Shown here piece after piece: positions 42,436-51,526 of a DNA stretch of 64,000 nucleotides. The DNA is from Enterococcus rotai (lineage in GTDB: Bacteria; Bacillota; Bacilli; Lactobacillales; Enterococcaceae). Location of the stretch: NCBI RefSeq assembly GCF_001465345.1, contig NZ_CP013655.1, forward strand, positions 3,349,091-3,413,090, read 5' to 3'. A program made the translations under genes and the position numbers. Position 1 is the stretch's first letter, and each line of letters starts with the position of its first letter. The notes below the pieces were generated by a model. It ran no database searches and was not told the DNA's origin. It saw only the letters and a list, made by a program, of their open reading frames with translations.

Positions 42436-45117
42436 CTAACTGTCTCCTTGGCGTTCCAATTCTGTCACTATTTTTTCTAAATAGCTTACTTCTAATCCCG
42501 AAATTTGGTTTCGATTGCTTGGTCTTATAGTATCTGTTGCACGTTCTTTTTCTCTGTGAGTCATTGAACTTGGCCAATTTCTATACACAGCCCAATAGCT
42601 TCTCAAAAAGTCTTTAACTATATTAACATTTATGTTATAAGCATTCGGTTCATCATTATACATGTCAACAAAGCGATTAATATTTTGTTTAGCTTCATCT
42701 AATAGTTCAGATTCATCTATCAGCGTTTCCTCTTCCTTCGCTAATTTTAATTTTTCTATGTCAATTAACGGTTTGAAGACAGAACTCACAGCACTGGATT
42801 TCACCACTATAGGAATTGACATGTTAGCACGTAAACTGATTTCGTCACTAGTGTTTAATGTATTAACAAAAATATCATTTACTTTATCTAAAGCGTAATT
42901 AAATGGATTTTTTTCATTTTGTCGTGTATAACTTTTGCGAACAAAAAAGTCCAAATCAAACATATTATAAAATAAATATTCTTTTAATTCCTTCCCATAA
43001 CAAATATGATGAAATACCTCTAATACATAACTCATATCAGTCAAACTAGCAAAAGGATCTACTAAATAATTATATCCATTAACAAAAACTCTTTTTTCGA
43101 AAAAATTCCTAAATTTAAAACTATAATATTTTTGACTAGGTTGATAGACAGGCTGATCTTCCCCAAATTTTCTAATATCTCCTGAGGCTGAAATATCACT
43201 AAAAAACAGTCTTTGAACATAATATAAATTAAAATTTGTTTCAGCATACTTTCCATTTAATTTATCATTATAATAAAATGTATCTGGCATGATTTTTCCT
43301 TTAACCAGCATGAAATACTGTTCTAATCCAATCTCTTGTATAATTTGTCTCAGTGGCTCGATACTTTTATCATGCTCAACAGTATTAGAATTAGGAGCAG
43401 ATACTATATTACTTAAATTAAGCTCTTGCATTGACTCATCATAAATCCCCTTCACTGCTTCACTACTACAAAATTTATTAAGCGATTTTGTTAACAACAG
43501 TAAATTTTCAATTGAGTATAGTATTTTTAATGCATAAAGAAAATTCAAAGCTTGAACATTTCCGTAATATTTTGTTTTAAAACGTTCAAAAACCGTGAAC
43601 ACATTTCCTAATGTCACATTATAAGCTGACTTATGATAAAGATTCATCTCATATTCTGATAAAAGCATATCTTCATGTTGGACTTTACTACTTTCAACCA
43701 AATCTAGTAAGCCAGTTACCACCAAACTGTTACGCGAGCTATAGTCACGTTCTAACCAACTGTCAATTATATTCATATAAATTTTATTCAAACTGTCTCT
43801 AAACTTTGAAATTAAAAAGTATTTTAATGATTTAATGTTTTTTCTCATGAGAGGCAAGCTAACTTCCAATTTTTCATCACGGTCAATAGCTTCTTGAAAT
43901 GGGTGAAAATTATGAATAATTTCTAAATACTGCAATAATCCTCTCAACTGTCTTGGATAAACTAAATCAGTGATTTCAATCTGATCCATTGGTTCTATAA
44001 CCAATCTTGTTTGTTTTCGCACCTCTTCCTTCATAAAATCCGTAATAGTCTTATTTCCAAACACATCGTTTATTTGTGGTTTTTCAGCTATAAAAGGACC
44101 AAGTATATCTTTAATTTTTGTTTGTTTATTAATTAATAAGTAGGTTCTTTGTGCACGAGGCAATCCTTTTTCAAGCATGTTTGTAGCTTGCTCTTTAATT
44201 TCTTCTGCAGTAATAAAAGGTGTTCTACCAGTATCAAATATCGTAGAAAATTCCGATTGACTTACCAAAATATTTTTATTATCTACCAATAAATTCGATA
44301 CTACGGAGTTAATTAATTGCTCTTCTCTATAGGCTAAAAATAGCACAACTTTTTTTTGATACTGTAAAAATTTGAAAATATCCTGCAATGTTTCATATGC
44401 AATTTCATTAGGTACTAAATCCAAATCATCAATAAATAAACAGATGTGCGAATATTCTTTCTCACTTGTCATATTGATAACGTCTAGATAATGATCAATT
44501 AATTCAGTAATATTTTTTCTAAATTCCATTTGATTTTGTAAATTATCCAAGACTTCTACCCGTGTTTTATTTTCCGCATAAGAACTCTTTTCGATACGCA
44601 TATCTTGCAAAAGTTTTACAATTTCTTTTATTTTTTTATCAAATCGTACTTTTCCATAAATTGATTGATCTTTCAAAGAATAACGACCATCATTTTGGCA
44701 TGCAAGATCTACTTTATTTTTCATCATTGCTAAAACAGACTCTATCAACTTAATTTTCCCTGCAAATAGGCTAGGATCAAGTGTTGGAAAACAATACAAA
44801 TTAGTGTGCGTCTGTTCAAAAATCATATTTCTTTCAATCGAATTTCTTAAAGTATTGATAAAAGAACTTTTTCCCACCCCACGTTCACCAACGATACTAA
44901 AAATATTATTTGTTCCTTGATTCTTACTATCCTGTTTCTCAGTGTCAACACATTCATCCGAACGAAATGCTTGAAGCCACTTAATGGTTTGTTGAAATGG
45001 CATGCTATAAAGATAATCACTATTCTCGATTTCTTTAACACTTTTAAAGGCTTGATGTTGATATTCTTTACTTGCTTTTGACCAATCAATTGAAATTTCT
45101 TGGAAACTTTTGTACAT
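42436..45117 (-). CDS. rdrA: RdrA-like P-loop ATPase (RADAR system)
   Basis: The 893-residue protein has Walker A GERGVGKSS (77-85) and Walker B HICLFIDDLDLVPNE (D230/D231) with the pattern of KAP/STAND-like ATPases, followed by a long helical C-terminal region (~300-893) without a familiar domain. It has no signal peptide and no clear membrane helix. Together with the deaminase gene that starts one base after its stop, it fits RdrA, the ring ATPase that senses infection and activates or feeds RdrB. The ATG follows GGAGAG. A separate terminator isolates it from the phosphoesterase unit upstream. Confidence 0.85.
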   Translation of the reverse strand: MYKSFQEISIDWSKASKEYQHQAFKSVKEIENSDYLYSMPFQQTIKWLQAFRSDECVDTEKQDSKNQGTNNIFSIVGERGVGKSSFINTLRNSIERNMIFEQTHTNLYCFPTLDPSLFAGKIKLIESVLAMMKNKVDLACQNDGRYSLKDQSIYGKVRFDKKIKEIVKLLQDMRIEKSSYAENKTRVEVLDNLQNQMEFRKNITELIDHYLDVINMTSEKEYSHICLFIDDLDLVPNEIAYETLQDIFKFLQYQKKVVLFLAYREEQLINSVVSNLLVDNKNILVSQSEFSTIFDTGRTPFITAEEIKEQATNMLEKGLPRAQRTYLLINKQTKIKDILGPFIAEKPQINDVFGNKTITDFMKEEVRKQTRLVIEPMDQIEITDLVYPRQLRGLLQYLEIIHNFHPFQEAIDRDEKLEVSLPLMRKNIKSLKYFLISKFRDSLNKIYMNIIDSWLERDYSSRNSLVVTGLLDLVESSKVQHEDMLLSEYEMNLYHKSAYNVTLGNVFTVFERFKTKYYGNVQALNFLYALKILYSIENLLLLTKSLNKFCSSEAVKGIYDESMQELNLSNIVSAPNSNTVEHDKSIEPLRQIIQEIGLEQYFMLVKGKIMPDTFYYNDKLNGKYAETNFNLYYVQRLFFSDISASGDIRKFGEDQPVYQPSQKYYSFKFRNFFEKRVFVNGYNYLVDPFASLTDMSYVLEVFHHICYGKELKEYLFYNMFDLDFFVRKSYTRQNEKNPFNYALDKVNDIFVNTLNTSDEISLRANMSIPIVVKSSAVSSVFKPLIDIEKLKLAKEEETLIDESELLDEAKQNINRFVDMYNDEPNAYNINVNIVKDFLRSYWAVYRNWPSSMTHREKERATDTIRPSNRNQISGLEVSYLEKIVTELERQGDS

Positions 45118-45176
45118 TATTTTTCTCTCCGTTCAGTTTATTTATAAAAAATAGTCAATTATTTGTATACATTCCA

Positions 45177-45205
45177 AATATATCAATTAAAAGCCTAAAA
45201 GTAAA
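45177..45205 (-). promoter_or_regulatory. Candidate promoter of the rdrA-rdrB operon
   Basis: Minus strand TTTACT (45205-45200), 17-base spacer, TATATT (45182-45177), 60 bases above the ATG. The sequence around it is so A+T-rich that alternatives exist. The remainder of 45206-45390 holds no gene. Confidence 0.45.
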
Positions 45206-45390
45206 TAAAACATTATAAATCGAAAAATACATAGGGTGAACATTTTTCTTCTAATGTAATAAAAGAATTTGTAATTATTGCTAGTTCACCTATATTTCCA
45301 TAGTAAAAACCACTATTTTAAAGTATCTGAAGAGACAAAATTATTCACCAAAATACATAAAAAAAATGATTGCACAGAACCATTCCTTTT

Positions 45391-45447
45391 AAAAAAGAAG
45401 AATTTCACAAAAAATGGAAATACCATTTTCGTGAAATTCTTCTTTTT
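45391..45447. terminator. Bidirectional terminator between phosphoesterase unit and rdrA
   Basis: AAAAGAAGAATTTCAC and AAAATGG arms pair with CCATTTT and GTGAAATTCTTCTTTTT around AAATA: about 24 bp with A/T-runs on both flanks. It shows that rdrA is not simply read through from upstream. Confidence 0.85.
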
Positions 45448-45488
45448 CTGGTGTTAAGATCTCTATTCAAACTTCATTTAATAAACTA

Positions 45489-47213
45489 TTACTCTATTTC
45501 TAAATTTTCATCTTTCATAGAACTAGCATTTATAAGATTCATCAATTCAAATCCAGTATTCAATTTAGAATAAATCGAACAAACAACAAATAGTTCTTTC
45601 CCTGCAAATGTTACCATCTTATATCGTCCAGAAGACGCTGGTATATGATGATGACCATGAATAGCGCCAATTATATTGTACTCCTCAAACAGCTTTTCGA
45701 TTTTCAATTCTGAACAATTATATTCTTTATTATAAGCTGTACTTTTGGGTGAAAGCATACTTAGTTCATTGAACAATGGCGTATGAGAAACAATTACAGT
45801 GGGTATATCATATTCGTTGTTTAGTAACTGAGTCAATGCCTTAAAGATAAATTTTTGTAGTGCTTTTTTTCGTCTCACTAATACAACTGGGATCGTCAGT
45901 CCGATATAGCGAATACCGTTATGAATAATGCTATTATTATGTAACACGTGCATTTTGGGAAACCGTTTTTCAAGTTCGACTTTTACACGTTCATAATAAA
46001 CATGATTGCCTATAGGTAACTTGGACCAAGACTCATCTGGATGTTGCATAAGATCTTGAAACCACCTGTTTTTGAAAAACGGTTGCCATTTCTCCCTTTC
46101 TTCATTTTCTATATTCTGATCTTTTGGCAGTACATTTGCTAAGTCATGATTGCCTATAACATAAAGCCCCTTAATAGTTTCATTCACAACATGAGAGTCA
46201 GAAATATCACCCACTAAAATATTAAAATGGTCATTCGTAAATGCAAATTCTCTATCAATTGTATGAATGTCAGAAACAACATTTATTAAATGGTTATTTT
46301 CTGTTGGAAGTACATTTTCAAAATAGTGTTCTAGCTCTCTTGGATCTACACTATGAGCCACGTATTTTTTCCGAACTTCAGATAGCTCTTTACCAAATTC
46401 TGATCGTAAAAGCAGTCTATTATTTGGCGATACAGTTTGCTTGGTGGTAACGATCGCTCTTTCTAGCGTTTCTTTGACGTCTTGAGGAAGTAAAGCTAAA
46501 GCTGGTTGAATATCCGTGCCTAATGTTAAGTATCTATCTGACATAAAACCTTCTTGGTCCTGTGTTTTTAATAGTTGAACACCTTTCCCATCAGTCATTA
46601 TAGGAAAGGTTTGAGTCAACTGAACAACAAAATTTAAGTATTCTGAAACATAGCCTGATATTCCTGTTTTTACATTTTCACTAAATAAAAATTTCCCTGC
46701 CAGATTAGCAGAGAGAGCACCTGTTTCATCATGTTGAAGTAAACGTCCTAGAATTTGAATCTCGAATAAGGGATCTTCGAATATCGCATTATAAGCTTGA
46801 ATCACTTCAGAAGAATGCTCGTCCACCTTTTTGTTCGTTACCTGGAAAATACTTAACTTAAGATAGGTTTTTAGATTTTCTTGATGGGATTCGATATATT
46901 GACGAGCTGCTTCTGGATAAAGTAAATACTGAATTGCGGCACGTTGTATATAGTTTCTAGCAGTGTCATATGGAATCGCCGAATAAACAAGCTCACCTTT
47001 TGACGATATATTCAACGAGTTTTCTTTTATATTATAGGTTAATTGAAAGTAATCATTTTTAAACAACGTTTTATTGACTGGTCGTCGCTTATTTTCTGGG
47101 TACAAATCAAGGCGAGTTGCAAGTTCTGTTGGTAGCCCTATTTCATCTATTTCAGGTGATAATGTGCTTTGTATTTCAACTAATGAAGACTTTTTACGCT
47201 TACTTGATGTCAT
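45489..47213 (-). CDS. Two-part calcineurin-like metallophosphoesterase, defence-associated candidate
   Basis: The 574-residue protein has an unrecognised, mostly helical N-terminal part (~1-300, with RNYIQRAAIQYLLYPEAARQ) and a C-terminal calcineurin-like phosphoesterase with all metal motifs: SDIH (D315, H317), GDISD (D336), GNHD (N355, H356), SHTP (H477) and GHHH (H521-H523). Such enzymes cut phosphodiesters in nucleotides or nucleic acid. It follows a small membrane protein gene by 31 bases and is read toward RADAR. It could be an unknown accessory or an independent system; nothing in it identifies the substrate. Confidence 0.8.
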   Translation of the reverse strand: MTSSKRKKSSLVEIQSTLSPEIDEIGLPTELATRLDLYPENKRRPVNKTLFKNDYFQLTYNIKENSLNISSKGELVYSAIPYDTARNYIQRAAIQYLLYPEAARQYIESHQENLKTYLKLSIFQVTNKKVDEHSSEVIQAYNAIFEDPLFEIQILGRLLQHDETGALSANLAGKFLFSENVKTGISGYVSEYLNFVVQLTQTFPIMTDGKGVQLLKTQDQEGFMSDRYLTLGTDIQPALALLPQDVKETLERAIVTTKQTVSPNNRLLLRSEFGKELSEVRKKYVAHSVDPRELEHYFENVLPTENNHLINVVSDIHTIDREFAFTNDHFNILVGDISDSHVVNETIKGLYVIGNHDLANVLPKDQNIENEEREKWQPFFKNRWFQDLMQHPDESWSKLPIGNHVYYERVKVELEKRFPKMHVLHNNSIIHNGIRYIGLTIPVVLVRRKKALQKFIFKALTQLLNNEYDIPTVIVSHTPLFNELSMLSPKSTAYNKEYNCSELKIEKLFEEYNIIGAIHGHHHIPASSGRYKMVTFAGKELFVVCSIYSKLNTGFELMNLINASSMKDENLEIE

Positions 47214-47244
47214 TTACAGCCTCTTTCTTCTAACTTTAATACAT

Positions 47245-47598
47245 TCAGTTGAACGATTTTACGATTTTCCTTTTTTTATCAATAACAACTAGCTCAGCTA
47301 CAAGCATAGAGCTCAATCCATATACTAAATAAGCGATACGTATAGTATGCATAGTCACCGAGTTTATCATTTGTTTATCAAGTAATGTAAATAGAATCAG
47401 AAAAATCAAACTCCCAATATACATTGTTGCTCCAAAACTTCTGTTGGAATATTTATAGACGAAAGGGCGATCCTTTTGATTTGATACTAAAAAAAGAATT
47501 CCTTTATACCCTAGTTGACCATGACGATCAGGGTAATAAGATGAAACAAAACACAAAAAAGATAAAACAATCATACCCATCGCAATGTTTACTTCCAT
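47245..47598 (-). CDS. Small membrane protein upstream of the metallophosphoesterase
   Basis: The 117-residue protein has about three membrane helices (~3-20, 54-70, 80-103) and a basic tail ending KKRKIVKSFN. I start at ATG 47598, with GAGGAGGGAATTTAT before it; the longer frame to 47712 has no ribosome site. I do not recognise the family. RADAR loci sometimes carry small membrane proteins (Csx27-like or SLATT); I cannot match this one to either. Close spacing indicates one unit with the phosphoesterase. Confidence 0.65.
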   Translation of the reverse strand: MEVNIAMGMIVLSFLCFVSSYYPDRHGQLGYKGILFLVSNQKDRPFVYKYSNRSFGATMYIGSLIFLILFTLLDKQMINSVTMHTIRIAYLVYGLSSMLVAELVVIDKKRKIVKSFN

Positions 47599-47766
47599 AT
47601 AAATTCCCTCCTCAATGAATACAAACACGTTATAAGTCAAACTGGTCTCAAAAAAAGAAAACGCATTAAATCCTATTACTCTAATTGTAGTATGCATCAT
47701 TGAACAAATCAAATCATTTTTGCTATATCTAGTGTTTTTCGCTCTATCTTCCTTACGCTATGGATA

Positions 47767-47813
47767 GAAAAAAACTGAGCATGTCCTTATTTAGAACATC
47801 ACTCAGTTTTTTT
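47767..47813 (-). terminator. Terminator of the yhf operon
   Basis: AAAAAAACTGAG and GATGTTC-type arms pair (ACTGAG/CTCAGT plus ATGT/ACAT) and run into TTTTTT on either strand. A degenerate copy of the same element is at 60107-60155. Confidence 0.8.
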
Positions 47814-47851
47814 AACAATCATCTAGAAGGAAATCGTCTCCCAATGGAAAA

Positions 47852-49063
47852 TTAGTCGTACAATCTCTGCAAAAACGACTGTCCATTTTGCGGCATTCTA
47901 ACATCAAAAAACTCTGCCACTGTTGCTGCAACATCCGCCATTGTTTCTCGTTCACCAATCACTTTTCCCTCAATTGCTGGACTATAAACCAATAACGGAA
48001 CAAATTCTCTGGTATGCTGACTATGACCGATTGTTGGGTCATTTCCATGATCAGCCATCACAACCAATAAATCACCCTCATTTAAAAGAGTGAGCAACTC
48101 TCCTAATTTCTTATCACTGACTTCTAAACGATCAGCATACCGTTCGACATCTTCTGCATGTCCAGCCAAATCCGTTTCTTGGATATTGATAAAGAATAAT
48201 CCATTTTCATTTGCTTTTACTTCTGCAATCAGCTTATCGTATAACTCTTCTGTATTCACCCCTGGAAAAAGCTTTTCACTGGAGGTCTGAATAATATCCG
48301 CTGCTTTTCCAAATAAGGCTACTGGAATACCTGCTTGATCTAATATCGTAGGAATTTGAACGTTGGGATTGATCCCGTAGCCAAGATGAATAACATGATA
48401 GTCATTATTGTAAACACCTGATTTTGGTGCGTCTACTCCAGCAAATTTTCCAATCACTGTTCGAGCAGCTAACAAGTCCTCTAAATGAATACCATGTCCA
48501 CCAAAAGTGATCACTCTAGAGACTTTGACTACTTCTCGAACTGCCTTTCCTAAAGCGATCACCTCTTCAAATGAAATATCATCTAGCGCTGCCGACACAT
48601 TAAAAACCTGTCCCAAATCTGTTTCTAAGTTATCGCCAACAGTCGCCACTTCATTCACGACTAAAATCTTAGGTTCATCTATTTTGCCTACATAGCGAAC
48701 TTGGTACCCTTTTGTTTTCAAATGATTGAAAACTTCATCGATCACTTCATTGAATGCTTGATTCAATGGCTCTTTTGGTGTCGTTCCAGAAATCTCCTGA
48801 TGTCCTAAAAATGAATCTGCACCATGATGAGTTAAATTTGCTTTTCCATAATTTGCTTTTGATGAAAATATTAGTTCTTCTGTTTCAAATTCAAGAATAT
48901 TCATCAATCCAAGTTTTTCTAAGGTAGGAATGCTAATGGTAGGAATTTTTTCTATAATATGTTTTGCTGTATTTGAGCCATTATCTGCCGGTCTGACAAG
49001 CGGTACATCTCTCATTGCCCCTACACCAAAACTATCTAAAACATTAATAATAAATCGACTCAT
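47852..49063 (-). CDS. yhfW: YhfW-like phosphopentomutase-family enzyme
   Basis: The 403-residue protein has the alkaline-phosphatase-fold metal motifs of phosphopentomutase: NVLDSFGVGAM, DNGSNTAKH, the phospho-acceptor Thr region EISGTTPKE and ADHGNDPT with HSQHTREFVPL. In the yhf operon it is the last gene. It could move a phosphate on a pentose or related sugar in a pathway not yet defined. It begins two bases after the YhfX stop. Confidence 0.88.
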   Translation of the reverse strand: MSRFIINVLDSFGVGAMRDVPLVRPADNGSNTAKHIIEKIPTISIPTLEKLGLMNILEFETEELIFSSKANYGKANLTHHGADSFLGHQEISGTTPKEPLNQAFNEVIDEVFNHLKTKGYQVRYVGKIDEPKILVVNEVATVGDNLETDLGQVFNVSAALDDISFEEVIALGKAVREVVKVSRVITFGGHGIHLEDLLAARTVIGKFAGVDAPKSGVYNNDYHVIHLGYGINPNVQIPTILDQAGIPVALFGKAADIIQTSSEKLFPGVNTEELYDKLIAEVKANENGLFFINIQETDLAGHAEDVERYADRLEVSDKKLGELLTLLNEGDLLVVMADHGNDPTIGHSQHTREFVPLLVYSPAIEGKVIGERETMADVAATVAEFFDVRMPQNGQSFLQRLYD

Positions 49064-49065
49064 TT

Positions 49066-50217
49066 TTAAATCCTTCTTCCTTGACTATCAAAAATTCCGA
49101 CGATCTCTGGCTTACCTGTGCTAATTCCTTTTACAACTGCTACATTGCTTCTCGTGACAAAAATTTGTGTACGAAAAGCGGCAATCACAGTTGCTCCAAT
49201 AGTATGTTCTGTTGAAGTAGAAAGATAATAATCGATACTTTCATCTGAAAACGACTCGACCTTGTCCTCTACACGAACATTAGTGTCAGCAATTAAGGTT
49301 GAATGTAAATGTCCTCTACGATAGTAACCACCACCATAGAAATACGATTTCCCTTTAAAATTATGGGATATTTCACTTACATATACTAAGGCCGGTTTCT
49401 CTGGTTGTACTTTATACGCGTGTAACGGTGTTGTTCCAGTTAGCGCATGGCCTGGCTCTGCTTGTGTTCCACCGATTTCTTTGATAAATGGAAAGGTTTC
49501 GCTACATGAAGCAGACGGAACATTTAGTTCTGGCACCGCAAACCCTTCTTGCCGCAAAATCACTCTAGCCTGTTCAATCGTTTTCACATTATTTGTTTCC
49601 GATAATGTCGTGTACGTTTCATCGAATAAAAAACAGGGAAAAGAAGTAATACCACTGAACTCGACTGCCGAGAACTTATGAAATACTTTACTTTGTTCGG
49701 CAAGATCTGCTAATAAAAAACCGCCAAACTGCCCGTCGTACATTTGATCATTTTCTGCAACTACTTTTAACAAGACTTTTTGCTTAATGCCAATTTTTTT
49801 AGCTATGGTATTGATTTGTTCTAATTTTTCAATGGAAAAAACGGTAATATATTCTGTCCCATAGACCATAATTTTTTCTAAAAGCTGATCTGGTATTTGA
49901 ACTAAGTGTCCCACGTTACATAACGGAATCTGATGATCCATCATAACCAAAGCTTCTTTAAAATCAACTACCACTGCACCACGATAACCAATCGCCATTA
50001 ATTCTTTTGCAATCAGTGGATTTCGACCCATTTGCTTCAACATAAAAAATAGGTCAATACCCATTTCATTGGCACGTTCTAACATTACTGCACCATTTAC
50101 ACGAATCGTATCTAAATCTAAAACATAGGTATCGGGAAGAATCTGACCTGTTTGGTGTAAATAAATTCCTGCGTCGATCAACTCAGGATTAGCTTGTTTC
50201 ATCATCGGTAGAAACAA
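49066..50217 (-). CDS. yhfX: YhfX-like PLP protein (alanine racemase fold)
   Basis: The 383-residue protein has an alanine-racemase N-terminal barrel: DLDTIRVNGAVMLERANE and the probable PLP Lys in FFMLKQMGRNP, with AEPGHALTG and GGGYYRRGH in the C-terminal half. YhfX is a conserved member of the yhf operon with no established reaction; amino acid racemisation or decarboxylation is conceivable. Confidence 0.85.
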   Translation of the reverse strand: MFLPMMKQANPELIDAGIYLHQTGQILPDTYVLDLDTIRVNGAVMLERANEMGIDLFFMLKQMGRNPLIAKELMAIGYRGAVVVDFKEALVMMDHQIPLCNVGHLVQIPDQLLEKIMVYGTEYITVFSIEKLEQINTIAKKIGIKQKVLLKVVAENDQMYDGQFGGFLLADLAEQSKVFHKFSAVEFSGITSFPCFLFDETYTTLSETNNVKTIEQARVILRQEGFAVPELNVPSASCSETFPFIKEIGGTQAEPGHALTGTTPLHAYKVQPEKPALVYVSEISHNFKGKSYFYGGGYYRRGHLHSTLIADTNVRVEDKVESFSDESIDYYLSTSTEHTIGATVIAAFRTQIFVTRSNVAVVKGISTGKPEIVGIFDSQGRRI

Positions 50218-50230
50218 ATGAATCCCTCCC

Positions 50231-50584
50231 TTACTGCTCTTTCTTCAATATATTAATAATATGCATATAGACAAACCACAGCTCATCTGAACTAAAATTT
50301 GTTGAAGAATACCGAGACAATTCTTGCCATAACGCCTTTGACTCCGCTAGCTTCTCATCTTGTTGAATCTCAGATAAGATAAACTCATCCATGCTGATTA
50401 CAGGTTCGTTCTTTTTCTGTCTCGCATCAGCCATAGCAATATGAGTTAAAAACATATCGAGATGCTCTTCACTATCAATGACATTTTGTTCCAGCAAATA
50501 GCTATTCACAGCTAACACAAATCGCTCTGTCTCTTCATCTATCAGATTTGACTCTTTTAAAATTCCTAATTTTTTTCCAATCAT
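50231..50584 (-). CDS. yhfY: YhfY-like PRD-domain protein
   Basis: The 117-residue helical protein matches the position and size of YhfY, a free-standing PRD-like module (DMFLTHIAMADARQKKNEP contains the His expected in a PRD). It may transmit a PTS phosphorylation signal to the operon regulator next to it, an inference from the PRD fold. It begins 13 bases after the YhfZ gene. Confidence 0.7.
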   Translation of the reverse strand: MIGKKLGILKESNLIDEETERFVLAVNSYLLEQNVIDSEEHLDMFLTHIAMADARQKKNEPVISMDEFILSEIQQDEKLAESKALWQELSRYSSTNFSSDELWFVYMHIINILKKEQ

Positions 50585-50597
50585 TTTAAACGTCCTT

Positions 50598-51521
50598 TTA
50601 ATAATGAGGGATCATTTTACCGTCCAATACTTGCTTTTGTACCGATAAAATGTTTGTTTCATCTATCACACTCATCAGTATTTTTTTTAATAGTAGATTC
50701 TCTTTGTGAACGACACAAACTGCTGTGCTGGCTAAATCATCTTCCACACTGCCTTCAAGAAACTGATAATTCAGATGGTCTAATTTCCGATCCTTGATTT
50801 CATCATAGTTCCAAATCCCCACATCGATCATTCCTTGCTCTAGAGAATAAATCAATTGATGGCTTGGGACTTCAATAAATTCAACTTTTTTACCAGCAGT
50901 TGCGTTTTCAGTTAAAATCTGTTGATCATATGAATTATGATCAATGCCCACTCGCATTTGATCTTCAATTGTAGAGCTTTTCGGATTTGAAAAGATCATT
51001 ACATGATTGGACAAATAGCTGCGTGGGCCAAAATCTTTAAAGATCTCCAGCTCACTACCTGCTTTTATTGCTTGGATCGCAGCTAATTTTGAGACAATCG
51101 AAAAATGCATTGTTTTTTCACTTGTCAAATCCATTCGGTCTTTCGAACCTCTGACATAAGCCATGCTTAAAGGAATTTCTGCATGATGAAATACTTCATA
51201 TAAACCGGTAGCAAACCCTTCGTATGTCTTGGAATATGGTAACGGCATTGTCCCCCGAATCGGTCCTTCGATCACAATTTTTTGTAATCGTTGGTAGTCG
51301 ATTGTGGTCAAAATTGTTCCTTGACGCCCTTGACTTACTGTGCGAATTATTTTTTCCTCTTTCAAGTAGTTCAGAGCATTCTGAACCGTTCCCCGTGACA
51401 TCCCATATTTTTCTTGAAACTCTGAAATCACAGGCATACGGCTACCTTCAGATAATAAAATCAACTCACCTGATAGTTGTTGAATTGCTTTTCCCGTTTT
51501 ATTTAGAAATTCCTCTTGCAT
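50598..51521 (-). CDS. yhfZ: YhfZ-like regulator with GntR-type HTH and solute-binding-like domain
   Basis: The 307-residue protein has a winged helix at ~8-75 (PVISEFQEKYGMSRGTVQNA, then IIRTVSQGRQGTIL) and a C-terminal domain of periplasmic-binding fold (ATGLYEVFHHAEIPLS; MIDVGIWNYDEIKDR), as in YhfZ. It is the only clear DNA-binding protein of the operon and the best candidate to bind the two TACA palindromes before yhfU. Confidence 0.8.
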   Translation of the reverse strand: MQEEFLNKTGKAIQQLSGELILLSEGSRMPVISEFQEKYGMSRGTVQNALNYLKEEKIIRTVSQGRQGTILTTIDYQRLQKIVIEGPIRGTMPLPYSKTYEGFATGLYEVFHHAEIPLSMAYVRGSKDRMDLTSEKTMHFSIVSKLAAIQAIKAGSELEIFKDFGPRSYLSNHVMIFSNPKSSTIEDQMRVGIDHNSYDQQILTENATAGKKVEFIEVPSHQLIYSLEQGMIDVGIWNYDEIKDRKLDHLNYQFLEGSVEDDLASTAVCVVHKENLLLKKILMSVIDETNILSVQKQVLDGKMIPHY

Positions 51522-51526
51522 TGGCT

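Noticed and set aside
45370-45573. 67-codon plus-strand frame near the rdrA upstream terminator
   Set aside because: It is made largely of the terminator stem and the antisense of the phosphoesterase end.
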